Below, in pieces: positions 44,944-54,882 of a stretch of 64,000 nucleotides of DNA. Numbering within the stretch: position 1 is the stretch's first letter; each line of letters begins with the position of its first letter. A program made the position numbers and the translations under genes. The stretch is from Sanguibacter suarezii NBRC 16159 (GTDB lineage Bacteria; Actinomycetota; Actinomycetes; Actinomycetales; Cellulomonadaceae): NCBI RefSeq assembly GCF_001552735.1, contig NZ_BCRT01000015.1, positions 1 to 64,000 on the forward strand. Direction: 5' to 3'. The notes beneath the pieces were generated by a model that did no database searches, was not told the DNA's origin, and saw only the letters and a program-made list of their open reading frames with translations.

Positions 44944-45228
44944 TCATGCAGCCATGACGTTGAAGAATCGGAGCAGGATGGACACTCCGACGAAGAGGAT
45001 CAAGAATCCCACGTCGATGCGCAGCGACCCGAGCGTCAGCGGCGGGATGTACCGGCGCAGGAACTTCACGGGTGGGTCGGTGAGCGTGTAGAACAGCTCC
45101 GCCAGGATCAGGAGGATCCCCTTGGGACGGAAGTCCCGCGAGAACACCTGGACCCAGTCGAAGATCACCCGTCCGAAGAGGACGATGAGATACAGGAAGC
45201 ACAGCAGTGCCAGAAGGCTCCAGATCAC
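44944..45228 (-). CDS. YggT-family membrane protein
   Basis: 94 residues with two hydrophobic ends (LLALLCFLYLIVLFGRVIFD and VGFLILFVGVSILLRFF) and the conserved TDPPVKFLRRYIPPLTLG between them. YggT proteins are found beside sepF in most actinobacteria and cyanobacteria; the role may be in membrane organisation at division but is not settled. GTG start 3 bp after the sepF stop, so co-transcribed. Confidence 0.92.
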   Translation of the reverse strand: MIWSLLALLCFLYLIVLFGRVIFDWVQVFSRDFRPKGILLILAELFYTLTDPPVKFLRRYIPPLTLGSLRIDVGFLILFVGVSILLRFFNVMAA

Positions 45229-45231
45229 GTC

Positions 45232-45720
45232 TTAGCTCTGGTTGTAGAAGCCGGGGCGACCGGCTGACTTCTCGACGGTGTGGTCCTGTCCGGACACCTC
45301 GACGTGCTCGGGAGAGAGCAGGAAGACCTTGTTCGTGACCCGCTCGATGGCGCCGCGCAGGCCGAAGATGAGCCCGGCGGAGAAGTCCACCAGACGCTTC
45401 GCGTCGGCGTCGTCCATGTCGGAGAGGTTGATGATGACCGGGGTCCCGGCGCGGAAGGCCTCGCCGATGACGCGCGCGTCGTTGTAGGAGCGCGGGTGGA
45501 CCGTGGTGATCCGGCGCAGCTCAGCCGGCGCAGCAGCGGCGACGGGTGCCTGGCGCGACACGGACCGGTTGATCGGGGTCACCTGTGCCTCGTACTCGGG
45601 AGTCACGTCGCGGCCCACCTCGTCGTAGTCGTCATACTCCTCGAACTGGTCCTCGATCTCCTCGCCTCGATCGTCTGCGAGGCCTAGGTACAGCATCGTC
45701 TTGCGTAGCGCTCCGGCCAT
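45232..45720 (-). CDS. sepF: Cell-division protein SepF
   Basis: Membrane anchor and bundler of FtsZ; essential in actinobacteria lacking FtsA. 162 residues: short N-terminal amphipathic helix ([13 protein letters not shown]), acidic linker, and the SepF core ([45 protein letters not shown]). I chose ATG 45720, 8 nt after GGAG; ATG 45726 abuts that site. No yggS lies between it and pgeF. Confidence 0.95.
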   Translation of the reverse strand: MAGALRKTMLYLGLADDRGEEIEDQFEEYDDYDEVGRDVTPEYEAQVTPINRSVSRQAPVAAAAPAELRRITTVHPRSYNDARVIGEAFRAGTPVIINLSDMDDADAKRLVDFSAGLIFGLRGAIERVTNKVFLLSPEHVEVSGQDHTVEKSAGRPGFYNQS

Positions 45721-45866
45721 CGCCATCTCTCCGTTCCGACTCGGTCCGTCGAGCGGGTTCCGGGGTCCCCGGATACTGACGGTGTCCCCACGCTAGCCCA
45801 GCGGGTGAAGCGCTACCGCGCGACACGCCCGCAGCGGACGAACATTCCACGCCGAGCCAGACGCGC

Positions 45867-46613
45867 TCACACCAGGGTCACGACACCGGCGAACCGGCCG
45901 GCCGGGGTCCCCGCGGCGCTCGATCGACGGTGGGAGAAGAACGTGTCATCGGTGCGTGTGCACCGGTGGACCCGCTGGACGCGGCGCACCCCTGCGGCCT
46001 CGAGCTGAACCTCGACCGCCCGAGGCAGGTCGAGCGCTGCAGTCCCCCAGGAGGTCTGCGACCGCGCGGCGGGCACGCGCGCCGCCACGCGCTCCTGCAG
46101 CTCGGCGGGCACCTCGTAGCACTCTCCGCAGACGGCGGGCCCCACGACGGCGCGCAGGTCCCCCAGGCGCGCGCCCGCGGCGAGCACCGCCTCGAGCACC
46201 GCCGGCACGACGCCGTGCTCGACGCCTGGGCGGCCGGCGTGCGCCACCGCGACCACGCGGGCGCGCGGGTCGGCGAGCAGGACCGGGACGCAGTCGGCGA
46301 CATACACGCCGACAGGGACCCCTGGGGCGGCGGCGACCAGTGCATCCGCCTCCGGAGGGGGCGCACCGAGGCCCCGGGCCGTCACGGTCACCACGTCGGT
46401 GCCGTGCACCTGGGTCCCGAAGGTCACCTGCCCCCCAGCCACCTGGTCCACGAGGGCCCGGTTGGCGCGCACCGTGCCTGCGTCGTCGCCGACGCCGAGG
46501 CCCAGGTTGAGGGAGTCCCAGGGTGCGCCGGACCTCCCCCCGTGGCGGGTGGTGAAGAAAGCACGGATCCCGGGCCCGAGGTCAACCTCGAGCACCGGGA
46601 TCACGGGTGTCAC
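45867..46613 (-). CDS. pgeF: Purine-nucleoside phosphorylase / multicopper-laccase-fold protein (PgeF/YfiH family)
   Basis: 248 residues. Conserved metal ligands: His in FGTQVHGTDVV, Cys in VADCVPVL, His in VAVAHAGRPG. The usual HAGWRG is HAGRPG here. Family members act as adenosine deaminase/purine phosphorylase or as peptidoglycan amino-acid editing factor. GTG 46613 is 7 bp after the ftsZ stop; co-transcribed with ftsZ. Confidence 0.9.
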   Translation of the reverse strand: MTPVIPVLEVDLGPGIRAFFTTRHGGRSGAPWDSLNLGLGVGDDAGTVRANRALVDQVAGGQVTFGTQVHGTDVVTVTARGLGAPPPEADALVAAAPGVPVGVYVADCVPVLLADPRARVVAVAHAGRPGVEHGVVPAVLEAVLAAGARLGDLRAVVGPAVCGECYEVPAELQERVAARVPAARSQTSWGTAALDLPRAVEVQLEAAGVRRVQRVHRCTRTDDTFFSHRRSSAAGTPAGRFAGVVTLV

Positions 46614-46619
46614 AGCGAC

Positions 46620-48002
46620 CTACTTGAGGAAGTCCGGGACGTCGAGCTCGTCGACGCGACGGCGGGGAGTCTCCTCGTCGAAGATGCGCGGCACCTCGAG
46701 CTGTCCGGTGCGCAGGACCGCGTCCGGGTCCGTCGACAGGAACGCCGGCACCTGGCCGGTGTGCTGGTCGCTGCCCCAGGTGGGGGTCGCAGCTGCAGGC
46801 TGGGTGTATCCGCTGTACTGGACGGCAGGGTTGACCGGAGCGGAGTCCGCCTGGTCGAAGCCGGAGTCCAGCGGCACCACGGGACGGGCCAGGGCGTGCA
46901 CGCCGGTCGTGGTGGGGACCGCGTTGTGCGTCGGCGCAGCCTGGGCAGAGGAGTGCCCCGCCGGCAGCCCGGCCGGAGCCTGTGCTGCCTGGACGGCCTG
47001 CGCGGGGGCTCCGGCGATCTCGCCCGGGCCGCGTGCGTCCTTGCGAGGGTGCGGGATCCCGCCGTCGAAGCCGGCGGCGATGACGGTGACGCGCACCTCG
47101 TCGCCGAGGGCGTCGTCGATGACCGTACCGAAGATGATGTTCGCCTCGGGGTGAGCGGCCTCGTGGACCAGGCGGGCTGCCTCGTTGATCTCGAAGAGTC
47201 CGAGGTCAGAACCACCCTGGATGCTCAGCAGCACTCCGTGCGCACCGTCGATGCTCGCCTCGAGCAGCGGCGAGGAGATCGCCAGCTCGGCGGCCTGGAC
47301 GGCTCGGTCCTCACCGCGGGCGGAGCCGATACCCATGAGGGCGCTGCCCGCACCCTGCATGACCGACTTCACGTCGGCGAAGTCGAGGTTGATCAGACCC
47401 GGGGTGGTGATGAGGTCGGTGATGCCCTGGACACCGGAGAGCAGAACCTGGTCCGCGGAGTGGAAGGCGTCCAGCGCCGAGACGTTGCGGTCAGACATCG
47501 ACAGCAGCCGGTCGTTGGGGATGATGATGAGGGTGTCGACCTCGTTGCGCAGCGCCTCGATGCCGGCGTCGGCCTGGGTCGAGCGGCGGCGTCCTTCGAA
47601 GGTGAACGGGCGGGTCACGACACCGACCGTCAGGGCGCCCAGGGACCGAGCGATCCGGGCGACGACGGGCGCGCCACCGGTTCCGGTGCCACCGCCCTCA
47701 CCTGCGGTGACGAAGACCATGTCGGCCCCGCGCAGGACGTCCTCGATCTCCTCCTCGTGGTCCTCGGCGGCCTTCTTGCCCACCTCGGGGTCTGCCCCGG
47801 CCCCCAGGCCGCGGGTCAGCTCACGCCCGACGTCGAGCTTGACGTCGGCGTCCGACATCAGCAACGCCTGGGCGTCGGTGTTGATGGCGATGAACTCGAC
47901 GCCCTTGAGGCCGACCTCGATCATTCGGTTGACGGCGTTCACACCACCGCCGCCGATACCGACCACCTTGATCACTGCTAGGTAGTTCTGCGGAGTTGTC
48001 AC
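46620..48002 (-). CDS. ftsZ: Cell-division protein FtsZ
   Basis: Tubulin-like GTPase that forms the Z ring. 460 residues: [16 protein letters not shown] at the start, the tubulin signature [13 protein letters not shown] near residue 103, the T7 catalytic loop [12 protein letters not shown], a long Ala/Pro/Gln linker (about 320-440), and the C-terminal peptide LDVPDFLK that binds SepF/FtsW-type partners. GTG start. It has its own 220-bp upstream region with AT-rich promoter-like DNA. Confidence 0.98.
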   Translation of the reverse strand: MTTPQNYLAVIKVVGIGGGGVNAVNRMIEVGLKGVEFIAINTDAQALLMSDADVKLDVGRELTRGLGAGADPEVGKKAAEDHEEEIEDVLRGADMVFVTAGEGGGTGTGGAPVVARIARSLGALTVGVVTRPFTFEGRRRSTQADAGIEALRNEVDTLIIIPNDRLLSMSDRNVSALDAFHSADQVLLSGVQGITDLITTPGLINLDFADVKSVMQGAGSALMGIGSARGEDRAVQAAELAISSPLLEASIDGAHGVLLSIQGGSDLGLFEINEAARLVHEAAHPEANIIFGTVIDDALGDEVRVTVIAAGFDGGIPHPRKDARGPGEIAGAPAQAVQAAQAPAGLPAGHSSAQAAPTHNAVPTTTGVHALARPVVPLDSGFDQADSAPVNPAVQYSGYTQPAAATPTWGSDQHTGQVPAFLSTDPDAVLRTGQLEVPRIFDEETPRRRVDELDVPDFLK

Positions 48003-48030
48003 GTCCGTGCCTCTCGATCTGGGAACCCTA

Positions 48031-48068
48031 AACCTTCACCCTCAGGTAGAAGGTTATAGTTATGTCAA
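48031..48068 (-). promoter_or_regulatory. ftsZ upstream promoter-like DNA with dyad
   Basis: The most AT-rich stretch of this cluster. On the minus strand TTGACA (48063-48068) and TATAAC (48053-48058) are present but too close together to be one promoter. A dyad, aaccttc (48031-48037) and gaaggtt (48049-48055) with inner acc/ggt, overlaps the TATAAC. It may be an operator or a leader hairpin. The rest of 48069-48222 shows nothing else. Confidence 0.45.
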
Positions 48069-48222
48069 GTTGTGCTAAGCGTGACGTTAGGCGGGCTTGG
48101 CGTCGCTATCAACGACCTGCTCCGCGTGTCGGCCACATTCCTTGTCACGAATCTTCTCCCGGGTGCTCGGTCGCCACGATCTCTCGCCCCTCGAGCGTGC
48201 CCGTGAGAGCATCTCCCACCCC

Positions 48223-49374
48223 TCAGCGGGTGATCGGGAAGGTCGGTGCGGACACGTCGAAGACTGCCGCCGCGCGGCTCACCTCGGCCGTCCTCAGGGT
48301 CCGCAGGACCTGGGCCTTGAGCGCAGAGTCCTGCGAGCTCCCCCACTCGATGACTACCCCGTTGCGCAGCGTCAGCGTCACCGCGTCCTGGGTCTGCGCA
48401 GAGATCGACCCAACCTCGGCGCTGAGGTCCTCGGGCAAGGACTTCAGGACCGCCAGCGCCGCGTCCAGGGTCCGCTCGTCGTCCCCGGTCAGCGGGATGT
48501 TGATGACCGGCAGCTCGACCGGAGCCTCGGCGACGGTGGCGACGACGACGGCGTCCTGGTCCATCAGGGCCATCCCCGCCTCGACGGGGATCGCCGCGAC
48601 GGGCTCACGGGCCACGATGTCCACCGCGAGACCCGAGGGCCACTGCCGCTGGATCGAGACGTCGCGGATGTTGGGCACCTGGAGGATCTCCTCACGCAGG
48701 TCGGAGATGTCGACCAGGGCGAGCGAGGTCCCCTCCTGCGCGGCGACCACCGAGACGACGGCGGCCATGTCCACCGTCGTGCCGGTTCCCTTGACCACGA
48801 GGTGGCTGGGGTCGAAGGACAGCATCTGGGAGGCGAACAAGGCCCACGCCACGGTGGCCACGACGATCGTGGCCGCTCCCCACGCGGCGATCTTCCGGAT
48901 GAGCCGGTGGCGCCGCATGGCCTTCTGCTCGGCGTGACGGACGGACATGCCCGTCGAGATGACGGCCACCTTGGGCTCCGCGGTCCGGATCGTGGCGGTC
49001 GTGGGTGCGCCCGTACGCCCGGGGACGACCGCCTGTGAGGCACGGGTGTGGCCGGCGCGCGGTGGGACCGCCGGTGGCCCCTGAGCCGGGGCACCGGCCT
49101 GAGACGCACTGGCCTTGGGGGTCCTGCCGGTCGGCGTCGCGCCGGTCTGCTGTGTCCTGGCTGTCCGTGGTGTCCCGCCGGTCTTCGGTGCGGGCTGGGG
49201 ACGACGCGGCGGGGCGGGGCGCTTGGCGGGCGGGGACGCCTCAGCGGCGCGTGCCGGCTCCGTGCGAGGCGGCTTGCGGGTCCCCTCCGTCCGCGGGGCG
49301 CCGTTCGCGCGCCGCGCGGGAGTCTCCGGCTCGTCTCGGGAGGAGGGGCGACGCGGAGCGGGGGGCGGCTTCAC
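48223..49374 (-). CDS. ftsQ: Cell-division protein FtsQ
   Basis: Bitopic divisome protein. 383 residues: a long basic Pro/Ala/Thr-rich cytosolic tail (~160 residues, longer than usual), one membrane segment at about 162-182 (WGAATIVVATVAWALFAS), a POTRA domain (LSFDPSHLVVKG, VPNIRDVSIQRQWPSGLAVD) and the FtsQ beta domain. GTG 49374 overlaps the murC stop as GTGA. Confidence 0.95.
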   Translation of the reverse strand: MKPPPAPRRPSSRDEPETPARRANGAPRTEGTRKPPRTEPARAAEASPPAKRPAPPRRPQPAPKTGGTPRTARTQQTGATPTGRTPKASASQAGAPAQGPPAVPPRAGHTRASQAVVPGRTGAPTTATIRTAEPKVAVISTGMSVRHAEQKAMRRHRLIRKIAAWGAATIVVATVAWALFASQMLSFDPSHLVVKGTGTTVDMAAVVSVVAAQEGTSLALVDISDLREEILQVPNIRDVSIQRQWPSGLAVDIVAREPVAAIPVEAGMALMDQDAVVVATVAEAPVELPVINIPLTGDDERTLDAALAVLKSLPEDLSAEVGSISAQTQDAVTLTLRNGVVIEWGSSQDSALKAQVLRTLRTAEVSRAAAVFDVSAPTFPITR

Positions 49375-50888
49375 GCACCTGCTCCGCCCGCGCCGTCGGC
49401 CACCAGCTCACCGGCCGCCACCCGGGCGGCCAGCTCGTCGAGGATCACGGCGCCGAGCTCGGTGACGTCGCCGGCACCCACGGTGACGAGCAGGTCACCC
49501 GGACGCGCGCGCCGCGCGAGCGTCAGCGCCGCGGTCACCTTGTCCGCGACCACCTCGCCGCGGCCCGGGGTACGCATGCGGTCCACGATGGTGTGCGGCC
49601 CGACGGCCGGGTCGTGGTCCTCCCGCGCGGCGTACACGTCGCACACCAGCGCGAGGTCGGCGAGCTCGAAGGCGTCGGCGAACTCCTGGGCGAAGATGCG
49701 GGTGCGGGAGTACAGGTGCGGTTGGAAGACCACGAGGATCCGTCCACCCGCGGCCACACCGCGGGCTGCGCGGAGCATCGCCGCGACCTCGGTGGGGTGG
49801 TGGGCGTAGTCGTCGACGACCCGCACCCCGCCGATCTCGCCACGGCTCTCGAAACGGCGCCCCGTGCCCCGGAACGCCCCTACCCCACGGGCGGCGTCGG
49901 CCGGAGCGATGCCCAGCAGGACCGCGGTGAGCACAGCCGCGCTCGCGTTGAGAGCGTTGTGCTCACCGGCGACGGCGAGGGTGACCTCGAGGACCTCACC
50001 GTCGCGGGAGGCGGCCGTCCCGGGTGCCAGGGTCAGGGTGAAGGAGCACCCGTCCCGCCCGGTGAGCGGGTCGGTCCACACCTGGTAGCCGCTGATCACG
50101 GCGGACGGCTCGAGGCCCTGGGCGCCCGGCGACGTGCCGTAGGTGAGGGCCGCTCCCCCGGTGGTGGCGTGGGCCCGCGCGAGCTCGGCCGCACCCGGGT
50201 CGTCGGCGCAGGTCACGAGGAAGCCGCCGGGCACGATCTGCCCGGCGAAGGTCACGAAGGCCTCCTCGAAGGCCTCTCTGGACCCGTAGTGGTCGAGGTG
50301 GTCGGGTTCGACGTTGGTGACGACCGCGACGGTCGGTGCGTAGTTGAGGAAGGAACCGTCGGACTCGTCGGCCTCGGCCACGAGCACGTCGCCGGTCCCG
50401 GAGTGCCCGCCGGGCAGCGCACCGTCGTCGGTGAGGACCGACCCGCCGATCGCGAAGGACGGGTCCAGCCCGCAGGCCCGCAGCGTCACCGAGATCATGG
50501 CCGACGTCGTCGTCTTGCCGTGCGCGCCGGCCACCGCGACCGAGCGTGTGCCGTGCATGAGCAGCGCCAGGGCCTGGGACCGGTGCAGGACGCGGAGCCC
50601 GGCCGCCTGGGCAGCCTGGAGCTCGGGGTTCTCCGGACGTACCGCGCTGGACTGGACCACGGTGTCCGCGCCGGCCACGTGCGCGCCGTCGTGACCGATC
50701 CACACGTGGATCCCGGCGGTCTCGAGGGCGTCGGTGACGGCGCTGCGGCGTGCGTCGGAGCCCTGCACAGTGAGCCCGCGGGCGGCGAGCAGCTGGGCGA
50801 CGACGGACATGCCCGCCCCGCCCACCCCGATGAGGTGGACGGTGCCCAGGTCGGTCAGCGTCAGCGGGTCGGTCTGCGCCGCGCTCAT
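49371..50888 (-). CDS. murC: UDP-N-acetylmuramate-L-alanine ligase
   Basis: First Mur ligase, adds L-Ala. 505 residues: VHLIGVGGAGMSVVAQLL (UDP-binding), ATP loop VAGAHGKTTTSAM, EADESDGSF, NVEPDHLDHYG and DDYAHHPTEV. ATG 50888 overlaps the murG stop; the long open frame upstream lies inside murG. Probably co-translated with murG and ftsQ. Confidence 0.97.
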   Translation of the reverse strand: MSAAQTDPLTLTDLGTVHLIGVGGAGMSVVAQLLAARGLTVQGSDARRSAVTDALETAGIHVWIGHDGAHVAGADTVVQSSAVRPENPELQAAQAAGLRVLHRSQALALLMHGTRSVAVAGAHGKTTTSAMISVTLRACGLDPSFAIGGSVLTDDGALPGGHSGTGDVLVAEADESDGSFLNYAPTVAVVTNVEPDHLDHYGSREAFEEAFVTFAGQIVPGGFLVTCADDPGAAELARAHATTGGAALTYGTSPGAQGLEPSAVISGYQVWTDPLTGRDGCSFTLTLAPGTAASRDGEVLEVTLAVAGEHNALNASAAVLTAVLLGIAPADAARGVGAFRGTGRRFESRGEIGGVRVVDDYAHHPTEVAAMLRAARGVAAGGRILVVFQPHLYSRTRIFAQEFADAFELADLALVCDVYAAREDHDPAVGPHTIVDRMRTPGRGEVVADKVTAALTLARRARPGDLLVTVGAGDVTELGAVILDELAARVAAGELVADGAGGAGA

Positions 50889-52045
50889 CGTGAGCCCGCC
50901 TGACCCGAGGCGGGATCGGCGGCAGCCGCGGCCTCGATGAGGGCGACGACCTTCGCGGCGGCGTCGGTGACCCCGGCGCCGCGGGCGGCCTCGCCCATGG
51001 CCGTCAGCGCGGAGGCGTCGGTGAGCAGGGGCAGCACCGTGGCACGGGCCCACTGGGGGGTGAAGTCGGCGTCGGCCACCAGGAGGCCTCCCCCGGCGTC
51101 GACCACCGGGGCGGCGTTGAGGCGCTGCTCCCCGTTGCCGACCGGCAGCGGGACGTAGACGGCCGGCAGCCCGAGGGCGGCCAGCTCGCAGACGGTCCCC
51201 GCTCCGGCACGGCACACGACGAGGTCGGCGACGGCGTAGGCGAGGTGCATCTCCCCGAGGTACTCGCGGACCTGGTAGTCGGCCCGCAGGTCCGCGGGCA
51301 GGGCATCGGCGACCGCCCGGACGGGGCCGTCCTTGCCGCGGCCGGTGAGGTGCAGCACCTGGACGCCCGAGCCGACGATCTCGGGGGCGATCGCCGCGAC
51401 GGTCTCGTTGAGGCGCTGCGCCCCCAGCGACCCTCCGGTGACGAGCAGGACGGGGCGGGCCGGGTCCAGGCCGAGGGCCTGGGCAGCCTGTGTCCGCGAG
51501 GCCGCGGCGTCGCGCGCACGGTCGGCCACGAGGGCGGCGATCTCCCGACGCAGCGGCAGCCCGGTCACCTGCGCACCGCGGAGCTCGGTCGCGGGGAAGG
51601 TCACGGCGACCGCCTGCGCCCACCGGGCACCCAGACGGTTCGCCAGGCCCGCGCGGGTGTTCTGCTCGTGGATGACCACGGGCACCCCGCGCCGCCGGGC
51701 GGCGAGGTAGGCCGGCGTCGAGACGTACCCACCGAAGCCGACCACGACCTGAGCCCCGGACTCGTCGATGGCCGCGCCCGCGGCGCGCACAGCCGCGCGC
51801 AACCGGCCCGGCAGCCGGAACCAGTCGAGGGTCGGGCGCCGGGGCAGCGGGACGCGCGGCACGACGGCCAGCGGGTAGCCGCGCGCCGGCACGAGGTCGG
51901 CCTCGAGCCCCTCCCGGGTGCCCAGCACGGTGACCGAGGCCCCGGGCGAGGTCGCCCGGATCTCGTCCGCGACGGCGAGCAGCGGGTTGACGTGACCCGC
52001 GGTCCCGCCTCCGGCAAGAAGTACTGACTCAATCACGTGTTCCAT
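50885..52045 (-). CDS. murG: UDP-GlcNAc:lipid I GlcNAc transferase
   Basis: Makes lipid II at the inner face of the membrane. About 386 residues of the GT-B fold: N-terminal LLAGGGTAGHVNPLLAVAD and GFGGYVSTPAY, and the C-terminal UDP-GlcNAc site GGSLGAQRLNE, VVCRAGAGTVCELAALGLP. ATG 52045 overlaps the ftsW stop as TGATG; a GTG one codon earlier also overlaps it. Confidence 0.97.
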   Translation of the reverse strand: MEHVIESVLLAGGGTAGHVNPLLAVADEIRATSPGASVTVLGTREGLEADLVPARGYPLAVVPRVPLPRRPTLDWFRLPGRLRAAVRAAGAAIDESGAQVVVGFGGYVSTPAYLAARRRGVPVVIHEQNTRAGLANRLGARWAQAVAVTFPATELRGAQVTGLPLRREIAALVADRARDAAASRTQAAQALGLDPARPVLLVTGGSLGAQRLNETVAAIAPEIVGSGVQVLHLTGRGKDGPVRAVADALPADLRADYQVREYLGEMHLAYAVADLVVCRAGAGTVCELAALGLPAVYVPLPVGNGEQRLNAAPVVDAGGGLLVADADFTPQWARATVLPLLTDASALTAMGEAARGAGVTDAAAKVVALIEAAAAADPASGQAGSR

Positions 52046-53391
52046 CACCCATGTTCGTTGTTGCTGGACGGTCCGGTCGGGTGCGGGCGGCGCCGGGTCG
52101 CCGAGCTCACCACGGCGATCGACTTGCGCACCACGCTCGGGCGGGCTGCGAGGGCTTCCTTGGCCCCCGGCTCGTCCCGCGCGAAGGAGATGATGATCCC
52201 CAGGGCGAGCATCGTGGCGATGAGCGCGGAGCCGCCCGCGGAGATGAGCGGCAGCGGCACACCGATCACCGGGACCAGCCCGATGACCACACCGATGTTG
52301 ATGAGCGCCTGCCCGATGATCCAGCAGGCCAGCGCCCCCGTGGTGATCTTCACCATGGGGTCGGGGTGGCGGCGGATGACCCGCACCATCCCCACACCCA
52401 GCAGCGCGAACAGCCCGAGGACGAGCAGCGTGCCGAGCAGACCCAGCTCTTCGCCGATCACCGAGAAGATGAAGTCGTTGTGCGCCTCAGGCAGGTAGGA
52501 CCACTTCTCCGAGCCCGCACCCAGCCCGACTCCGGTGAGCCCGCCTGTCCCCAGCCCTTCCAGCCCACGCTTGACCTGGTAGCCGGTCCCGGCGGGGTCC
52601 GAGCCGGAGAAGAGCTCGAGGATGCGCTTGGAGCGGTTGCCGGTCGATGCCAGGACAGCGACCCCCGCCACGGTCCCGGCTCCCAGCATGGCGAAGACCC
52701 GCAGCGGCACCCCCGCGACGAACAGCGCCCCGGCCACGAGCAGGATGAGGATCATCGCGGTCCCCAGGTCGTTGCCGGCGAGCACGAGGAGGACGACGAC
52801 GAGCGCCCCGGGCACGACGGCCGGCACGAGGGCGTGCTTCCACTCGTGCAGGTAGGCGAGCTTGTGGGCGAGCACCGCCCCCAGCCACACGGCCAGGGCC
52901 ACCTTGGCCAGCTCCGAGGGCTGGATGGTGATCCCCCCGCCGAGGTAGACCCAGTTGGTGTTGCCCTTCTCCCCGCGAGCCATCGGGGTGAAGATGAGCA
53001 TCTGCAGCCCGATCGCGAAGATCAGCGCGGGCCAGGCGATCCGCTTGTAGAACGCCGGGCGCAGGTGGATGGCCACGATCATGAACGGCATGCCCAGCAT
53101 GGCGAACTTCGCCTGGTCGGCGAAGACCGCGTAGGGCGACCTGCCGCTGGCCAGGGCGTCGATCGACGAGCTGGACAGCACCATGACGAGCCCGAGCACG
53201 AGCAGCAGCACGGTCGCGCCGAGCAGCAGGTAGTAGCTGGTGACGGCACTGTTCCACTGGCCCAGCCATGCACCACGCAGGGTCTGGCGGGCGGGTGGAG
53301 CGGTCGGTGACGCTCCGGGTGGAGCGGCGGGCGGTGCTGCGTCGGGGTCGGCGACCTTCGCCGGACGGGTCGGGGAGGCCACCGTGACCAC
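52045..53391 (-). CDS. ftsW: SEDS glycosyltransferase FtsW
   Basis: Septal peptidoglycan polymerase, partner of FtsI. 448 residues with about ten membrane segments; the SEDS signature is seen as IGVVIGLVPVIGVPLPLISA and the large outer loop holds the catalytic Asp region. The first ~45 residues are Pro/Ala-rich. GTG 53391 directly abuts the murD stop. Confidence 0.96.
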   Translation of the reverse strand: MVTVASPTRPAKVADPDAAPPAAPPGASPTAPPARQTLRGAWLGQWNSAVTSYYLLLGATVLLLVLGLVMVLSSSSIDALASGRSPYAVFADQAKFAMLGMPFMIVAIHLRPAFYKRIAWPALIFAIGLQMLIFTPMARGEKGNTNWVYLGGGITIQPSELAKVALAVWLGAVLAHKLAYLHEWKHALVPAVVPGALVVVLLVLAGNDLGTAMILILLVAGALFVAGVPLRVFAMLGAGTVAGVAVLASTGNRSKRILELFSGSDPAGTGYQVKRGLEGLGTGGLTGVGLGAGSEKWSYLPEAHNDFIFSVIGEELGLLGTLLVLGLFALLGVGMVRVIRRHPDPMVKITTGALACWIIGQALINIGVVIGLVPVIGVPLPLISAGGSALIATMLALGIIISFARDEPGAKEALAARPSVVRKSIAVVSSATRRRPHPTGPSSNNEHG

Positions 53392-54882
53392 CTATCCCGC
53401 CGCCGAGGCGATTCTCACGGCCTCGTCGGTGAAGGCACGCCCGCGTTCGGCGTAGGAGGCGAACTGGTCCATCGAGGCGCAGGCGGGCGCGAGCAGGACC
53501 GTGTCGCCCGGTCGGGCGAGCTGGTAGGCCTGGTCGACGGCGCGCTGCATCACCGTCCCAGTGTCACCAGGATCCACCTCGACGACGGGGATGTCCCCCG
53601 CGTGTCGGGCCAACGCCTCGCTCAGCTCGTGGTGGTCCACGCCGATGAGCACGACGGCGCGCAGCCGGTCGCCGCGGTCCTCGACGAGGGCGTCGAAGGT
53701 TGCGCCCTTGGCCAGTCCACCGGCGATCCAGACGACGGATCCCGGGGCGAAGGAGGCCAACGACGCCGCTGCGGCGTGGGCGTTGGTGGCCTTGGAGTCG
53801 TCGACGAAGGAGACAGGACGGGGCTCGTCCTGAGCCGCGGCGTCGGGCGCCTCGGTGCCCGGCGACGCCGGCGCGAGGGCTGGCGCGACCGCGACGGTCT
53901 GGATCCGGTGCCCGCCGGGGGTGAAGGCGCGCAGGCCGTCCCGCACGGCGGCGGCGCTCACCCCGTGCCCCCGGGCCAGGGCCGCGGCGGCCAGGGCGTC
54001 TGCGACGACGTGCGCCGGCACGACGCCGTCCGGTCCGGCCAGGTGGGCGAGGTCGTCCAGGGAGCCGATCTCGGCTGCGAAGGTGTGCCGCTTGGGGTCG
54101 TTCGCGGGGGTGTGGAAGGCGCGGTCGACGAGGATCGAGTCGACCACACCGAGCTGCGCGCGTCCGGGCGCACCGAGGGTGAACCCGACCGCGCGGGCAC
54201 CCTCCACCACGTCGGCTGCGACCACGAGGTCCTCGGTGAGCTGGTCCTGGGCGTTGTACACGCAGGCGACCTGGGCGTGGGAGTAGATGCGGCCCTTGTC
54301 GAGGGTGTAGTCCTCGAAGGACCCGTGCCAGTCGATGTGGTCGGGTGCGACGTTGAGCACCGCGGCCACCTCGGCGGACATCGACGTGGTGAAGTGCAGC
54401 TGGAAGCTGGACAGCTCGATCGCCAGGACGTCGAGCTCGGGGTCGACGACCGCCTCGATCAGCGGACGGCCGACGTTGCCCACCGCGGCGGCGCGCTGCC
54501 CGTCCGCGGTGAGGATCGCAGCGAGCATCTCCACGGTCGTGGTCTTGCCGTTCGTGCCGGTGAGGGCGAGCCACGGCGCGGGCTCACCGGTCGCCGTCAC
54601 GGGGGTGCGCAGGTGCCAGGCGAGCTCGATCTCGCTCCACACCGGCACCCCGGCCGCCTGCGCGGCTACCAGCGCGGGGTGCGTGGGCCGCCAGCCCGGA
54701 GACACCACGACGACGTCCACCGCCGTCAGGTCGACGTCGGTGATGTCGCGGTGATCGGCGTCCGGGGCGTCCGCGTCCAGGGTGAGCACGGCGCCGGCAC
54801 GGGTCTGAAGGACCCCGACGACCGCTCGGCCGGTGATCCCCAGGCCGGCCACGAGGACGGTCGCCCGAGCGAGGTCCACCAT
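53392..54882 (-). CDS. murD: UDP-MurNAc-L-Ala-D-Glu ligase
   Basis: Second Mur ligase, adds D-Glu. 496 residues: VLVAGLGITGRAVVGVL, ATP loop LTGTNGKTTTVEML, NVAPDHIDWHGSFEDY and WIAGGLAKGATFDAL. I chose ATG 54882 because it overlaps the mraY stop as TGATG; an ATG five codons upstream is also in frame. Confidence 0.96.
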   Translation of the reverse strand: MVDLARATVLVAGLGITGRAVVGVLQTRAGAVLTLDADAPDADHRDITDVDLTAVDVVVVSPGWRPTHPALVAAQAAGVPVWSEIELAWHLRTPVTATGEPAPWLALTGTNGKTTTVEMLAAILTADGQRAAAVGNVGRPLIEAVVDPELDVLAIELSSFQLHFTTSMSAEVAAVLNVAPDHIDWHGSFEDYTLDKGRIYSHAQVACVYNAQDQLTEDLVVAADVVEGARAVGFTLGAPGRAQLGVVDSILVDRAFHTPANDPKRHTFAAEIGSLDDLAHLAGPDGVVPAHVVADALAAAALARGHGVSAAAVRDGLRAFTPGGHRIQTVAVAPALAPASPGTEAPDAAAQDEPRPVSFVDDSKATNAHAAAASLASFAPGSVVWIAGGLAKGATFDALVEDRGDRLRAVVLIGVDHHELSEALARHAGDIPVVEVDPGDTGTVMQRAVDQAYQLARPGDTVLLAPACASMDQFASYAERGRAFTDEAVRIASAAG

